64,000 nt of DNA from Adiantum capillus-veneris (GCA_014529385.2 CM043955.1:151233640-151297639), one strand, 5' to 3'; shown: positions 10,918 through 23,170, numbered from the stretch's first letter. Program-made: numbers and translations. The notes: generated from the letters alone by a model not told the origin.

Positions 10918-12095
10918 ATCCCATTTTGCTTAGTAGAGGGGCTCAAGGGAATTAGATGGTCATATATAGGTATATATATGTATGTACATAATATATGTAT
11001 AGATTAGTCACATAATTAGTGGTTGTTACCATAAAGAATGATGCTCTAGTGGTTACTAACCATGTCCAAAGAAATTCATGGTCATTACATTGTGTTGCGG
11101 GTAAGATGATGCATATACCAATGCCAACATGGTGAATTGATGTATATTTGTCCATATCAGCATAGTGGTCACACAAAAGCTGTTTATGTTTCCCCAAGGG
11201 GACGTGCGCCCTTCTAGGAACACAAACACAAGGAACATTTGCAAAAAGAAAAAGGTAGAGAATTGGTTCCTGATCCACAAAACCTGTTTGAAATGAGTAT
11301 TTCCTTGTTCCAGCCTATTTCCTTGTGCCTACGATCTCTCTCTCAAGTCTTTGTGTTGCCTTTAATATTAATCTTTGAACTCTCTTTGCTATTGACTTTG
11401 ATTCAAGCTACTTTTGCTTTTGTTATGGCCAATTTTTCTTAAAACCTATAGGGTTGTTGTGAGACAAGAAGTGACTTGAGCACGCACAAAAATTGTGGAC
11501 AACCTGGGACACTTATTGGTGTTTGATGTATGTTGAAATATCAAGGTCAACACATGGTACATGTGCATGACTTCTTGCCTACCTTCATCATTGTCATGGG
11601 GAAGTGAACACAAGGATCATTGCCTCCCAGTGATACTCTAGCTGGACTTCACCAACTTGATCTACCTATTGAGGGTGATGGCTACTTATCTTGATAGTTC
11701 ACTCATCGATGGTTTCAATTGACCGTTGTACATAGTTCTTATCACATTGTAATTCCCACATATGTTTTGTAGACCTTATCATCATTTTGAGTGGTGAATA
11801 ATGCAAATCAGCTTGGTTCCTCCATCTCCAGTGTGTGCTCTCTTGATTGTGTGCTTGTGTACTTGCAAGAGCTCATGTGCTCTCATTCTCCATCTCTGTC
11901 CATGTTATCAATGCCTAGTTATGGATAAGAAGCAATGAGCAGAAAGGAGGAGCAGTGGTGAAGAAGCTGTTGAGGGTGAGGGTTTCTCCATTCTCCTCCC
12001 TCATATGCATGTGCCCATATTCTGGTCAGAGGTTGTGACCTACATATGCTATTTTTGGTTCACTATAGGTTTTGAGCAGATCTTTGATTTTTTGC
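10918..12095. other. no gene recognised
   Basis: AT-rich sequence with no domain. It could be an LTR or leader of the copia remnant that follows (gag at 12,100), but no second copy or clear ends were found. Confidence 0.5.
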
Positions 12096-12099
12096 AAAC

Positions 12100-13030
12100 A
12101 TGTCTACTAACAATGATCATTCAATGAGAAGCTAGACTCAACTTTCATGCTTGGAAGTTTAGAATGACCAATTTCATAATAGATAAAGGTTATTGGGAGT
12201 ACATTGAAAGGTGGAAATGAAGACATACCAATGTTCCTTGAGGAGAATTCCACTTCTCAAGAGGTGAAAGCGCTCAAAGATTGGAACCACGGAGCATGGA
12301 AGGTCATGCATTGGTTATGTGCAAGTGAGAATACCATGATTGGCCATAGCAAGATGCCAATTCCCCCAAGGAGGCACAAAAGAGTTTGGTCCCACTAAAT
12401 ATGACCAACAATAAGGCAAGGAATCTGCAATTGAAGACACAACTCAACAATTTGAAGAAAATGGACATGTCAATGAATGATCATGCTCTAAAGATTAAAG
12501 ATATGCAAATCCCTTGCATCTATTGATGTTACGGTTGATGATGATGAGAATGCAAAATCACGCTTGCGTGCTTAATGGCCAGGGTACGAGCAATTCAAGA
12601 CCTCTATTCATAATCTAGAAAAAACTTTCAAGTTTTATAGATCTTGTGTCATTGTTGACTATGAAAAACAATAACATTGGTGAAGATTCATCTTCACAAG
12701 GTGTAGGTAATTCAAGAATAGGCCTTGTACAAAGAAAAATAAAGGTTGAGATAGAGGACGGGAGCAAGTCAAGGAGGTGGTTGTGCTCATGTAAATTAAA
12801 ATCAAGGCAATCACACTATGGTTGACAATCAAAGGTATCATACATGTGGTAGAGGGAACTTCTAATGTAGGAGAATTCAAAGATGCAAACTTTGGACAAT
12901 CTTAGATATGTTGAGATCAGGGATGATACGATGCATCCTATTATGCATACAAAGAATGTGCCATTGTCTTTGACAAATAGCAGAGTAAAGTATTTGGTTG
13001 ATGTACTACATGTTGCTCCACACACATAAT
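12100..13030 (+). pseudogene. Ty1/copia gag and protease remnant
   Basis: An ATG at 12,100 opens MSTNNDHS. About 12,150-12,340 carries the copia gag N-terminal pattern, with FHAWKFRM, WEYIEGG and ALKDWNHGAWKVMHWL recognisable. About 12,890-13,025 resembles the C-terminal part of copia protease, ending KYLVDVLHVAP. Strongly decayed, with many breaks. It could belong to the same element as the RT remnant at 9,869, but the order is then wrong, so two elements or a rearrangement is more likely. Confidence 0.65.
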
Positions 13031-13299
13031 GACTTTTAAAAATGAAGGAAAATTACTCACTCTTTAGTGATAATTTACTTGAAATATTTTTTAAAATCTC
13101 TCACTCAAAGCTCATGTGCATCATGAAATCATAAGAAAGGGTACCTAATTTATGTTAATGAAGTTGAAGAGTCTTCTTTCCAAAAATAGCTTCATTACAT
13201 CACTTATATCAACTATAGTATCCATTTTTTTTCCTTTGGGAATACCTTCCATATTATTAATCTCCTTATAAGGCACCTTATAAATGAAATCCCATTCAA

Positions 13300-15340
13300 G
13301 AAAAGAAAATTCAAAGACAAGTTAGTACACTACTTGACAAAGGCTTGATGTAGCCTTCTAGTTTCCCTGTTGGAGCCACATCTTGTTAGATAAAAAGGAA
13401 AATAAGACCTATAGGATGTACATATGCTGTTGTGCTTTAAACAAGATGCATATCAAGAACAATTAGTCTATTTCTCGTAAAGATGATTTTCTTTATCAAC
13501 TCAAGGGACTTGTTATTTAAGCAGGATTGACTTAAAATATGGTTATCATTAAATCTAAATTCATACATCTAACATTTGTAAGATTGCATTATGCACTCAA
13601 AGCGACCACTATGAACTTCTTGTTACTTCTTTTGGTGTGACAAAGACACTTACTACTTCCATTTGTATGATGAATACAATCTTCATTATTTCTCAAGGTT
13701 GTGTAGTTGTCTTCTTTGATGATATTTTGATTTTTAGGAAATCATGTGAAGAGCATAAATAGCATTTTTGTTTAATCTTTAGAAAATTGTGACAATCATT
13801 TGTATGAAAACCCTAAGAGAAGTTGTTTCTTTCAAAATGAAACTGAATACCTTGAGCACATAGTCTCGATACTAGCAACTCATGCATAAGGTCGGATCTT
13901 TGTTTAAATTACGTGAAGAGCATAAATAGCATTTTTGTTTAATCTTTATAAAATTTTGAGAATCATTTGTATGCAAACCCTAAGAGAAGTTGTTTCTTTC
14001 AAAATGAAACTGAATACCTTGAGCGCATAGTCTCGATACTAGCAACTCATGCATAAGGTCGGATCTTAAAGAGGTTGCCACTATTCTCTCACCCATACCA
14101 CTCGTACAATTCTCTTGAAAAAGAAAACAAAATTTCATTGGGATGAAAATCAACAAAAGGCTTTTGAAAACCTTACACACATACTCACACATGTACCTAT
14201 TCTTCAATTGCCAAACTTTTCTAGACCTTTGTTTCTAGTTCTTATTGATGCTAATGTTGTAATGCAAGATGCCATCCTATTGCTTACAAGAGTCATAGAT
14301 TCAAAACCAAATAAACAAAACTATAGTACTTATGACAAGGATTCACTCACTCTTGTTCATGGTCTTGGTGCGTGAGAACATTACTCATGGATTTTGATTT
14401 TTGTATTCAAATTGAATGACTGAGTATATTCCATCTCTTGGCCTAGCCTCTCATCTTATTTAGACTCATCAAATGGCCTATGTTTGTTCAATCTTTTCAG
14501 CCTTTGATTAGTATCAACCTAGTTGTGAAAATATTTTTGCAGATACACTAGTAGGTTCCTTTAGTCAATAATGTTTCACTCACTACCATTCCTTCTTTTG
14601 ATCTTTTGTCTGACCCTTATCATGATGATGATGGTGATTTTCCTTTTATCTAAAAAAAATGATACATACAAATTGGATGCCAACTAATGATTACTCATTT
14701 TCTCTTTTTCCACAGTAAGTTGATGTGATTGTACCTTTTTGATAGTTGTCATCCAAAAAATGCAAATGCCATCATGCGTGCAACACATGGGTGTTTTCAC
14801 TACAATTTGACATGTAAAGAACAATTTTATTAGACTAACAAGATACATGATGTACGCCACTATGTCTACATGCATTGTATATTAGCTTGTAAAAATAGCA
14901 CACGGCAAGCCCCAAGGATTTCTCATGCCTTTGCCTACTTCTTTTGGGCCTTGACAAGAATTGCCAATGGATTTTAGTACTTATTTTTCTCTCACTTCCT
15001 CATAGAGCTATTGTTGATAGATTGAGTAAAATGGATTTATCAAAATGGCATATTTTGTTGCATGTAAGAAAACATCATAACATGATATGATACGAACTAT
15101 TGTTGATAGATTTAGCAAAATGGCATATTTCATTGCATTTAAGAAAACATTGACTTCACCACAAGCTACATTTTTTTTTTGGTCAAAAATGTATTTGCTC
15201 AAGATCCTTTCTTATAAAGATTCACATTTTTGCAATTGCTTTCTGGTATTTTGTTTTTTGACGTATGATGTAAATTGGATTTTAGCGCTACCTTTCATCC
15301 TAAAAGGAAGTGTCAAATTGAAGCCATTAATAGCATGATT
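13300..15340 (+). pseudogene. Ty3/gypsy reverse transcriptase-RNase H-integrase remnant
   Basis: Plus-strand pieces appear in the correct pol order. RT start lies near 13,330-13,560, with PSSxPVGATS then an RT-like DYxALNKM region. RNase H-like sequence is at 14,115-14,375, with FHWDENQQKAFENL then FLVLIDAN. Integrase is at 15,087-15,240, with IVDRFSKMAYFI. A second copy of the integrase start lies at about 15,012. Highly decayed with many breaks. Confidence 0.75.
13746..14067. repeat. tandem duplication, 2 x about 167 bp
   Basis: GTGAAGAGCATAAATAGC at 13746 recurs at 13913. The copies are about 95% identical and directly adjacent. Confidence 0.88.
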
Positions 15341-16648
15341 TTATACCTCCTTAGGTAGTACACAAATGAGCACAAAAAAAACTAGGATAATCACCTACCT
15401 TTATTGTAGTTTGTTTATAACAACCCCTAGCGTTTGACAAAAAAACTTACCATACCACATAAACATAGGGGAGGGTTTTTTTCAAAAGCTACATAAGATT
15501 ATAATTTATAAATAGGCCATTAATAATTTCCTCCCTTAAACTTAGAAGTATGGAATGAGGTGGTATATAAATATAATGGGAGGAAGGGGGTAGATAAATG
15601 AGAACATAAATTCTTGCTATGAGCCATATTACATCATATGTCTTGACATAGAGGAAGGGTAGATAAAAGAGAATACAAATTCTTGTTATGAGCCATATTA
15701 CAACATATGTCTTGACATATAGATAAAGACTTTGATGAAAATGTAAGATGCTACATTGCTAAATTAATACATGTAGCCACATTATTTTCTCTTGAAGATA
15801 AAATGACCAAATGTCATCATAAGGATGTGGACTTTCAAGTTGTATGCAGTTACTTCAATATAGTTTACATGAGGGAGAGTAAATCTGGGTGGCAATGTAG
15901 AAGCTTGTTGTATGCATGGAGCATGTAATAAAGCAAACTCATGATATATATGCTAGTGGTAATGCTATCTCATTACCACCTTGAACTACACTATTGGAAG
16001 ATTGAAAGAGCCATTAAGTATAGACTAGATTTCCATACAAATACTTGTAAATGCTTGACATCCTACAAACATGCATGAAGAAAATTTGATGCTAAAAATA
16101 AATCCTAAATTTCCAATCAAGAAGCTCCCATATTTTCTTGGTGGATTTTAGTTGCACTGATGACATACATTAGATCATGGATGCATTTATCAACACTAGT
16201 GGTCTCTTTACATGTGGCCATTTGCTATAGAATTCTCTTATATGAAAGAAGGGGTTTAACAAATTTTCATTGCTGATCATATAAGTGTAAAAAGGGGGGT
16301 CAGAGTTGCTTTATATGAGTCATAAGTAAGGGGTTTTCCAAGATTCTTTGCTCAAAGGTGGCATGCCCTTTTCTATAGTGAATGAATTCCCAAGAGAACA
16401 ACAGTGATCTACAATAGAAATAACACCTTCTGAAATTTTTTATATCCAAAGTTATCCAAACCCATTGTCTTGGATGTAAAGTGTTTGAAGGTAGCTCCCC
16501 CCCCTCCCTTTTCCCATCACACAAACTCTTTATGTGAATGTGTGTGTTGTATCAACAACTATTTACTGCAATGATGTCATGAATTTTAAAAATTCTCTCT
16601 CTAAAATAATTTTGTGTATATATATTGAATGAAATGATCCATAAAGGC

Positions 16649-16651
<3 letters not shown>
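15341..16651. other. no gene recognised
   Basis: AT-rich intergenic sequence. No frame above background and no domain on either strand. Confidence 0.55.

Positions 16652-16689
<38 letters not shown>
16652..16689. repeat. (CT)n microsatellite
   Basis: About 19 uninterrupted TC/CT units, then CCCC. Confidence 0.95.
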
Positions 16690-16691
<2 letters not shown>

Positions 16692-16970
16692 CAATAAGCA
16701 AGCCCCTGTGTGCACCTCACCTTACTAGAGCTAGACTATGGACAAGAACATGGCAAATGCTAGCTTCATTACCGGATTGAATAACAACCGCTCTCTATTA
16801 GCAAAGCTTGAGAAAATAGGCACTGCAGGGATGTAGCTATCCACCACTCACTTAGCAAAGAGCTGCGACGGATGAGAATTTGCATGCAAAAAGCAACCAA
16901 GCCTCTAATGTTCACAAAATCCTGACGTCAGTGTACTTTTTACTGGCTAAAGTCACAAAATGCCAACAAG

Positions 16971-17053
16971 ATTTTGGCACAGAAAGTTGGGAGAACTTTT
17001 ACACATTTTAGTGTAAAAGCCTATATTTTGGCACAAAAAGTGGGAACTTTTTC
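16971..17053 (+). promoter_or_regulatory. direct repeats framing a palindrome, upstream of FANCM
   Basis: ATTTTGGCACAGAAAGTTGG at 16971 and a near copy, ATTTTGGCACAAAAAGTGGG, at 17025 frame a perfect 9-bp inverted repeat, CTTTTACAC (16996-17004) and GTGTAAAAG (17011-17019), with a 6-base loop. The block lies about 230-310 bases before the FANCM start codon. That position and symmetry suggest protein-binding sites. No factor is identified. Confidence 0.45.
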
Positions 17054-17280
17054 TCAACTGCATTTGGTCATTGTCTCATGCAACAAACATGGCGACGCTA
17101 AAATGAACCAGTCGTAGGCCTAGCGATTGCCCGGGAAAATTTTTAAACCAAGCATTCTCACCCTGACTCTCGCGATGAGGAGCTCGATATAGCAAACAGC
17201 ATCGGAGCTTACACACAGACAGCTTCTGCCTTCAACTTGCGGAGCGTTCGCACCTCTCTTCTCCAGCTCTTGAACGCGTC

Positions 17281-17307
17281 ATGGAGGCAGATGAAGATGA
17301 GAACGAT
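17281..17307 (+). CDS. FANCM: FANCM helicase, exon 1 (9 codons)
   Basis: The ATG at 17281 opens MEADEDEND, then a perfect plant donor, GAT|GTAAGT, at 17307/17308. In phase 0 this joins exon 2 at 44,876 to give …DENDGFDWEAA, matching the arrangement in Arabidopsis FANCM, where an acidic start of about a dozen residues precedes a (G/E)FDWEAA motif. Upstream sequence (about 17,160-17,280) is GC-richer and CT-rich, like a 5'UTR. The link to exon 2 across 27.6 kb is inferred; no RNA evidence is available here. Another start upstream is possible. Confidence 0.65.
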
Positions 17308-17387
17308 GTAAGTTCTGTGCTAGAATTGCCTTTGTGATTTCCAGGTATGTACGAAGTTTCACTATATTTGCATTGCCTGCGTCCTCA

Positions 17388-17412
17388 CACACACACACAC
17401 ACACACACACAC
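17388..17412. repeat. (CA)n microsatellite
   Basis: About 12 CA units directly abutting the poly(A) end of the minus-strand LINE that follows. Confidence 0.9.
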
Positions 17413-18955
17413 TTTTTTTTTCGTTTCGGTAAATCTTGATTGAATTTACAAGTGGGAAACCTCAAACTGAGGAAAACCCACAATAAATAACAACTACAAG
17501 AGACGAAGCACCCTGAGGCTCCCAAAACTAGAAACAATCAAAGTAAATCTTATAAGCTTCAAGAGAGATGTTTTCCACATCACGAGCAAAGTGTAGTGCT
17601 TGTTCAAGCGAAGATTTGAAGTAAGGGAAAGGGTCAATTTCCATGGCATGCATGACCCGTCTGAGAGTTAAATTGGTGCCTTATGGTCCACATAACCCAA
17701 AATCTAACCCAATTGAAAAAGACCTCAAATGGAGACTTCTGTGGTGGGAGAAATTCAAAAATCTAAAACCGCCTGTGAAAGATTCTGGAGGGGAAGTGAA
17801 GGTGCAACGTAGAGGACACTTGCGTGATGAAAGTCTTGGAGCAGCGACAATCCCAAAGCAAATGTGGCACAATCTTGTCAGCCCCATGACATCGGCGGAC
17901 ACAACGAGAGGAGGCGATGTGCCGCACATGCAACAAAGTACCAACCGATAGAGCACCCACCATGCTTCGCCATAAGAAAATGCGCTTTTTCAGAGGTAGA
18001 TGATTCTTCCAAATGCGAGACATCGGTCTTTTCCACCACAACTGAGACTTGGAGAGCGACAACAGCCGATTTCCGTGAGGCTCAATCCATGCATCGGAGT
18101 GTAGTAAAGCATAAACTGGCCCATCCGATATGCAATCCAAACTAGTATGGATGAGTTTCCAATTCCGAAAGCCAACACCAGCAAGCAACTGCTTAATTTG
18201 CTGCCACAAAATGTTGATAATATGGTCCCAACTCATATCAAAGAGCGGCTGTAGGAAAGGAGAGAACCTGCTTTGAGCCATCCACCACTTGATTGATACT
18301 TGGCATACCCCTTTTTGTGAAAGAAAGTATGCGCGTCGAGGAGAGCACTGAATCAAAGTGAAAGAGCACACTTTACTTTAGTGAATGCTCTCCAACCAGA
18401 GGGAGTTACCTTGAGGAGACTGGCCACCATGCCAAGACAAATGCGAGGTAACAGCCTTTCAATCAACAACAAGGGATGAAGTGAAGGGACATCCCGCGCC
18501 ATCAAGCTGCTCAAAGATGACATCTCAATACGAGGGGTGCTAGTGGCCAAAAGAAGGCTTGACAATATCACCACGTAAATGTGAAACCTGGAGCATTCAG
18601 GGTTGCTGTTGTTTCATCAAAATAGACAAGAGCATGGCTTTCCTGGCCAAAACATTTTGTCGTAGATCCAAAGTATTAATCTCTCCCAATCGCTTCGGTG
18701 TGCATAACTTATCTATGGATAAAAACCACAACCCCTTCTTGTGGAAGGATGTGTGCCAGAAATGCTCCAACATGCAAGACATAAGGGACCCAAGGCACCG
18801 CTGAGGCCAAGATAAAAGTGGTAGATAGAACTGCACATAAGCCACCATAATGCATTAGACAATTTTGAGACGCACATGTAAGGGCTAGGTTGATAACTTC
18901 CAATAGCTTGGCTTGACTTGCAATCTTTGGAGTACCCAGTCTAATTTCTGTGCAG
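17413..18955 (-). mobile_element. LINE (L1-like), 5'-truncated 3' end (LINE K)
   Basis: A T9 run at 17,413-17,421 on the plus strand is the poly(A) tail of a minus-strand LINE. Upstream on that strand are the C-terminal zinc-finger region (17,775-17,955) and, at 18,597-18,848, the late RT segment with KGLWFLSIDKLCTPKRLGE, a variant of the plant LINE pattern W.k.c.PK..GGlg. The catalytic RT and endonuclease are absent, so the copy is 5'-truncated. Several frameshifts break the frame. No target-site duplication was found. Confidence 0.8.
17763..18371 (-). pseudogene. LINE K ORF2 C-terminus with zf-RVT domain
   Basis: 202 open codons. The last third reads W…LPLKKRIFLWRSMVG then C..C (RCVRRC) and HLLWDC, the zf-RVT zinc-finger of plant LINE ORF2, which follows the reverse transcriptase. 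The frame ends in TAG at 17,763-17,765. The expected final segment of about 40 residues appears in another frame, ending near 17,530. Truncated by the same 5' loss as the whole copy. Confidence 0.75.
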
Positions 18956-20956
18956 GACTACAATGACGTCATCAAAATCGTTCTTAAGCAAGAAATGAAG
19001 CACGACAAAGGTAAGCGGAAGGAGAACAAGTCAAGTACCCCTCAAAACAAACAGAATCAATAGAATGGTAAGAACAATGGTAAGAACCACTTTATCAATC
19101 TTCCTCTATATCTAAAGCACATAACTCTTCACCTAATAGTGATAATAAAGGAAAGGCTAAAACTAAAGAAACCCCTAAGTTGACACTTGATGAAAAATTT
19201 GCTAATGGAAAAGTAGGAGGATGGTTAAGTCTTGCAGAACGAACTGCTTATGGAAAAGAAGGAAGATGTTTTAAGTGTCACACTAAAGGTCACATGAAAA
19301 GAGATTGTCCTGACTCCTAAGGAATCACCTAAGAAAGAACCCATATCTTTTGTTAGTGTCATGCATGAGCAAGGTGGTACCTCCCAAGTTTCTATGGATC
19401 ATCTTGACGAGTCTCTCATTAAGAGTTATGGTCATGTAAATGGTCAACGCATTGTGCTCTTGTTTGATTCGGGCAGTGTGCATGATGTGATTAGTGAATC
19501 TCTTTTGAAGAGGACACGCTTAGAAGCTATTCTAGCAACTCCCACTGCGGTTTTTGGATTCGCTCCCGGCATGGACTCTTCAATCATGCATGACTGTCCT
19601 ACCGGAATGGGAAATCGGAACGGGGAACGGGAAACGGCAACATGCATGAAATGCCATTCCCTGTTTCGGATACTCACGTTTGAAACACAGAAAGGGAAAT
19701 CGGAACGGGGAACGGCAACATGCATGAAATGCCATTCCCTGTTTTGGATACTCACGTTTGAAACACGGAAAGGGAATCCGAAACGGGAAATCGGGATGGG
19801 AATGGGGAACGGAGACCTGGAAATGGCCATTCCTTGTAACTATGCATTTGGGACGAGCAAGGCATCCATTCTTTGCCTCTAATCTCTGTGCAGGCTAAGC
19901 GCGAGCTACGTTCAGGAGCTCAAGCGGCGTTCATTTATGCCACTCCAGTGGCTAAAGACCTCAAGACTACAGAAAATTATTCAGGTTTGTTTAAGAAGTA
20001 TGAGCATCTATTCTTGCATGATAATCTCCCACCTTGTCTTCCTCTTGAGCGTCTGGAGGATCATCGCATCGAACTCATGGAAGGAGCGTAGCCCGTCTAG
20101 CAAGGCTCCCTACCGCTCGAACAAATTTAAAGAGGAGTTAGTGGCATCTAATTGAACTGGTGGCTCCGACCTAGTGTAAGTCCTTCTGATACTCCTATTT
20201 TGTTTGTCCACAAGAAAGGTGGGTCGTCTCGTTTGTGTGTAGATTACAAGGCACTCAACAAGATGACAATCAAGAACAAGTTTCCTATGCCTCGCATTGA
20301 GTATATTCTCGATAGGCTCAATGGGGCTAACGTTTTCAGCAAAGTTGATCTCAAGAGTGGATACCATCAGGTAAGGTTATTCAAGGGCGACATCTACAAA
20401 ACTGCCTTTCGGATCGAGCGAGGACAGTGGGAGTGTTATGCCTTTTGGATTGATAGATATCGTGCGTACTTTCAACTTTCTCATGGTAGGTTGTTTTAGT
20501 GACATGATCGGCATCCGTGTTTATTTTTCTAGATGACATTCTCTTTTTCTTTTGCCTCATGGGAACAACACAAACGGGATGTAGAGAAGGTTTTAGCTCG
20601 TTTAGACGAGTGCCAATTGTATATTGCAACCCAGAAGTCGAAACTTTTTTTGATTGAGGTTACTTATTTGGTTTATATCATCTCTGTAGATGGTGTTAAG
20701 TTAGACCCCCCAAAGGTAGAACAGGTTTGTAATTAGGAGTTGCCCCAAACCTCATATTATGTGCGTTCAGGCATTTAGTTCTCATATAGAAAATTTTGCA
20801 CGCATTGTTGCACCAATGACTGATGTTTTAAAAGGGGTTAAAACTCACTGTCAGCGCGTTGTCTTGCCTGAAGTAGCTGTTGAGGCTTTCGAAGCTCTCA
20901 AGGTGGCGGTGACCGAAGCTCCGTGTCTCATGTTACCATATACATATGGTAGTGAT
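18956..20956 (+). pseudogene. Ty3/gypsy gag-protease-RT remnant (element F)
   Basis: Plus-strand gypsy in correct order. A gag tail rich in Lys leads to a CCHC knuckle CFKCHTKGHMKRDC (19,264-19,308). The aspartic protease reads VLLFDSGSVHDVIS (about 19,450-19,490). The RT runs from about 20,160 to 20,950, with PSVSPSDTPILFVHKKGG, a DYKALNKMTIKNKFPMPRI segment and SKVDLKSGYHQVR. A 250-bp MITE is inserted after the protease, and the 3' part is cut by the LTR of copia G. LTRs are not seen. Several breaks. Confidence 0.85.
19592..19841. mobile_element. 250-bp MITE-like insertion rich in GGAACGG
   Basis: Interrupts gypsy F. Flanked by ATGCAT on both sides (19,586-19,591 and 19,842-19,847). The ends are imperfect inverted repeats (CCGGAATGGG… against …CCATTCCTTG). 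Inside are two direct repeats of about 70 bp containing GGCAACATGCATGAAATGCC, and many GGAACGG/GGAATGG words. The coding appearance of the surrounding open frame across it is accidental. The family is not recognised. Confidence 0.6.
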
Positions 20957-21157
20957 GTGTGTGAACACACTAGGATTGCCGGGGCATTTTCTCCCTCTTT
21001 AGGAGGTTTTTTCCCCCGAGCATTGTATATACGCCCATCATTCTAGGGCTATCTATCTTTCCATTGCACACTAAGTAACACACTCTCTATTGGGTGCCTT
21101 GAGCTTCCTTCGTCTTCTCCAAGCTGTGTGTGTCTCTCTGCAACCCTAATTCCAACA
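20957..21157 (+). repeat. 5' LTR of copia G
   Basis: Starts with the small palindrome TGTGTGAACACAC and ends CCAACA, two bases before the primer site. The left edge is set where gypsy F coding stops. Only one copy is present in the window, so the ends are inferred. Confidence 0.6.
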
Positions 21158-21159
21158 AT

Positions 21160-21170
21160 TGGTATCAGAG
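21160..21170 (+). promoter_or_regulatory. primer-binding site, initiator tRNA-Met (copia G)
   Basis: TGGTATCAGAG, complementary to the 3' end of plant initiator tRNA-Met, directly after the LTR. Confidence 0.9.
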
Positions 21171-21474
21171 GAGGTTACGTCCTCTCGGGCTTAGTCGCCA
21201 GTTGCTCCAGCACACGCTTGCTCACTTTATCCGATTACAGTGAGGTTTGGTCGAGCGTTCTCAGATTTTTGATTCGGGCTCATTTCGGCCTCCGTTTCCA
21301 CTACAGGCAGGTCTGCACAGGCAATTTGGTCATTTTGTGCAGAATTTCTGTCAGTGCCATTTTCTGCATAACAGGTGCCTTATAGTCTTCTACGGTTTGT
21401 GCTATATAGCACGTGTTGTTCCCGCTCCGTTTCTCCTATTTTCGGCAGTTTTCACATTAGGTGCAGCATTTACC

Positions 21475-22570
21475 ATGGCTGACAATAACAACATAGATGT
21501 GTTCAAGATGTTTGCTGCTGAGGACAGGTTGGACGGGGACAATTACCCTATGTGGGCTTATATGATGCAACATGTTCTTGTGTCAAAGGGCGTCTAGAAT
21601 ATTGTGCAGGGCATTGATGTACGTCCTGGTTCTGAGGATGTAGGCGATGTTGAGGATGTTGCAGGTCTTGCTGCAAGGATTGCAGTTGTTTTGCCTACAG
21701 TAGAACAAGCTGGTTGGGATGTAAAGGATGCGCAGGCTCATGCATTGATTGCGTTGTCTGTGAAGCGCACCATTGTTCCTCACATCCGTTCAGCAAAATT
21801 TGCAAAACAGGCTTGGGATATATTGGCTAGTCTTTATGCAAGTCGCAATGAGGCTAAAATTGCTTTGCTGCGTAAAGAGCTGGAGACGAAGATTATGCAT
21901 GAGGAAGATGATATAGACACTTTCCTTGCTAGTGTCAAGGATATCAATGAGCAACTTATTTCTGCAGGTGAAGTCATTTCAGAGAGTTCCCTTGTGCAGA
22001 CCGTTCTTGATGCTTTACCAGATTCCTACCAGACTTTTGCTAGTACTTGGAGACTGTTGACCCAAGGAAATCCTGAAGTTGTCAAGTTTGATGCATTATG
22101 CACATTGTTGTTGCAAGAGTCACTTTCCAGAAAAAACAGGACTAGGCAGCGTGCAATTGAATAGGCTTTTATTGCTTCTCAAAGAAAGGGTGGTAACAGC
22201 AATGCAGCCACTTCTTATGGTTCTGTTGCGAGTGGCAAAACTTTTGTTCCTAATGCTTCTGTTGGCAGCAATTCGTCTGGAAATTCTGGTGATAAGGGCA
22301 AAAAGAAGATGCGTTGTCATTATTGTAAAGCTAATGATCAGTTGATCAAGTCGTGTCCTAAGTTGAAGGCCAAAGAGGCTAAGAAGAAAGAGGGTGGTTC
22401 CACTGCAAATGCTGGTTCCACTACAAATGCAGCCATTGTTGAGTCTTCTGTGAAAGGAGACTGTGATGCTGATGTCGATGCAGAATGGGCTTTTAGCGCA
22501 GAGTGCACTTACAATCCTGCTGTCCATGATGCATGCTTGTCAGTTGCTGCAGATTCACATGTGGTATTTT
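21475..22570 (+). pseudogene. copia G gag
   Basis: The ATG at 21,475 opens MADNNNIDVFKMF…LDGDNYPMWAYMM, the standard copia gag start (DUF4219-like, then UBN2). UBN2 helices follow, with AKQAWDILASLYASRNEAK. A Lys-rich tail ends with a CCHC knuckle, CHYCKANDQLIKSC, at about 22,310-22,360. Length is normal for copia gag. It would form the particle shell. Not intact. Confidence 0.85.
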
Positions 22571-23170
22571 GATAGTGGTACAAAGCATATTACCTCACAT
22601 CGTGAATTGTTCACCTCTCTCGAGTCTGTCCCTCATGGGAATTCTGTCACTTGTGCCAACAATGCCTCTTATCCAGTTCAGGGAGTTGGAAAGATTGTGC
22701 TTACTGTTGCAAATGGCAGTTCCTTCACAATTGTTGATGCACTTTATGTACTGGGATCAAGAAGAATCTCTTGTCTGTATCCGCACTTGCTAGACTTGGA
22801 CTTGTAGTCAAATTTGTGGATGACAGATGTACAGTTCATGATCTCAGTTTTGGTGATGAAATTGTTGCATTTGGCCTTTTGTGCCGTGGGTTGTATAAGC
22901 TCACTTTGTATGACAAGTGTGGACAAAATTTTGCAAATGTTGTTGCAGATTCAAGGGCTATTTCAGATGCAAAACTTTGGCATGCACGTTTTGGTCATCT
23001 GAATTTTGCTAGTTTGCTGCGTTTGTAGAAATCTGATATGGTTGTTTCTTTGCCGCCTCTTGAAGCACCTATCAAACATGTTTGTGAAGGCTGTATTTTG
23101 GGTAAGATGCAGCGTTCTAAGTTTCCAAAGGATGGTTCAGTTCGGGCCACATGTAGGTTGCAGCTTGTGC
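22540..23170 (+). pseudogene. copia G protease and GAG-pre-integrase
   Basis: WYFDSGTKHITSHRELF at about 22,565 is the copia protease start (DSGxxxH). SVSALARLGLVVKF and LWHARFGHLNFASL (22,980-23,020) mark the GAG-pre-integrase zinc domain. The MITE insertion follows at 23,171. Confidence 0.85.

Noticed and set aside
18956-19010. Possible FANCM or other host exon after an AG acceptor (TTTCTGTGCAG|GACTACAATG) with an open, charged reading and a GTAAGC donor
   Set aside because: It continues smoothly into the Lys-rich gag tail of gypsy F and lies right at the LINE K boundary. The true exon 2 at 44,876 fits exon 1 in phase and in homology.
19361-19882. 173-codon plus-strand open frame as a novel gene
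   Set aside because: Its first part is gypsy protease and the rest is a repetitive MITE insert. The open frame across the junction is accidental.
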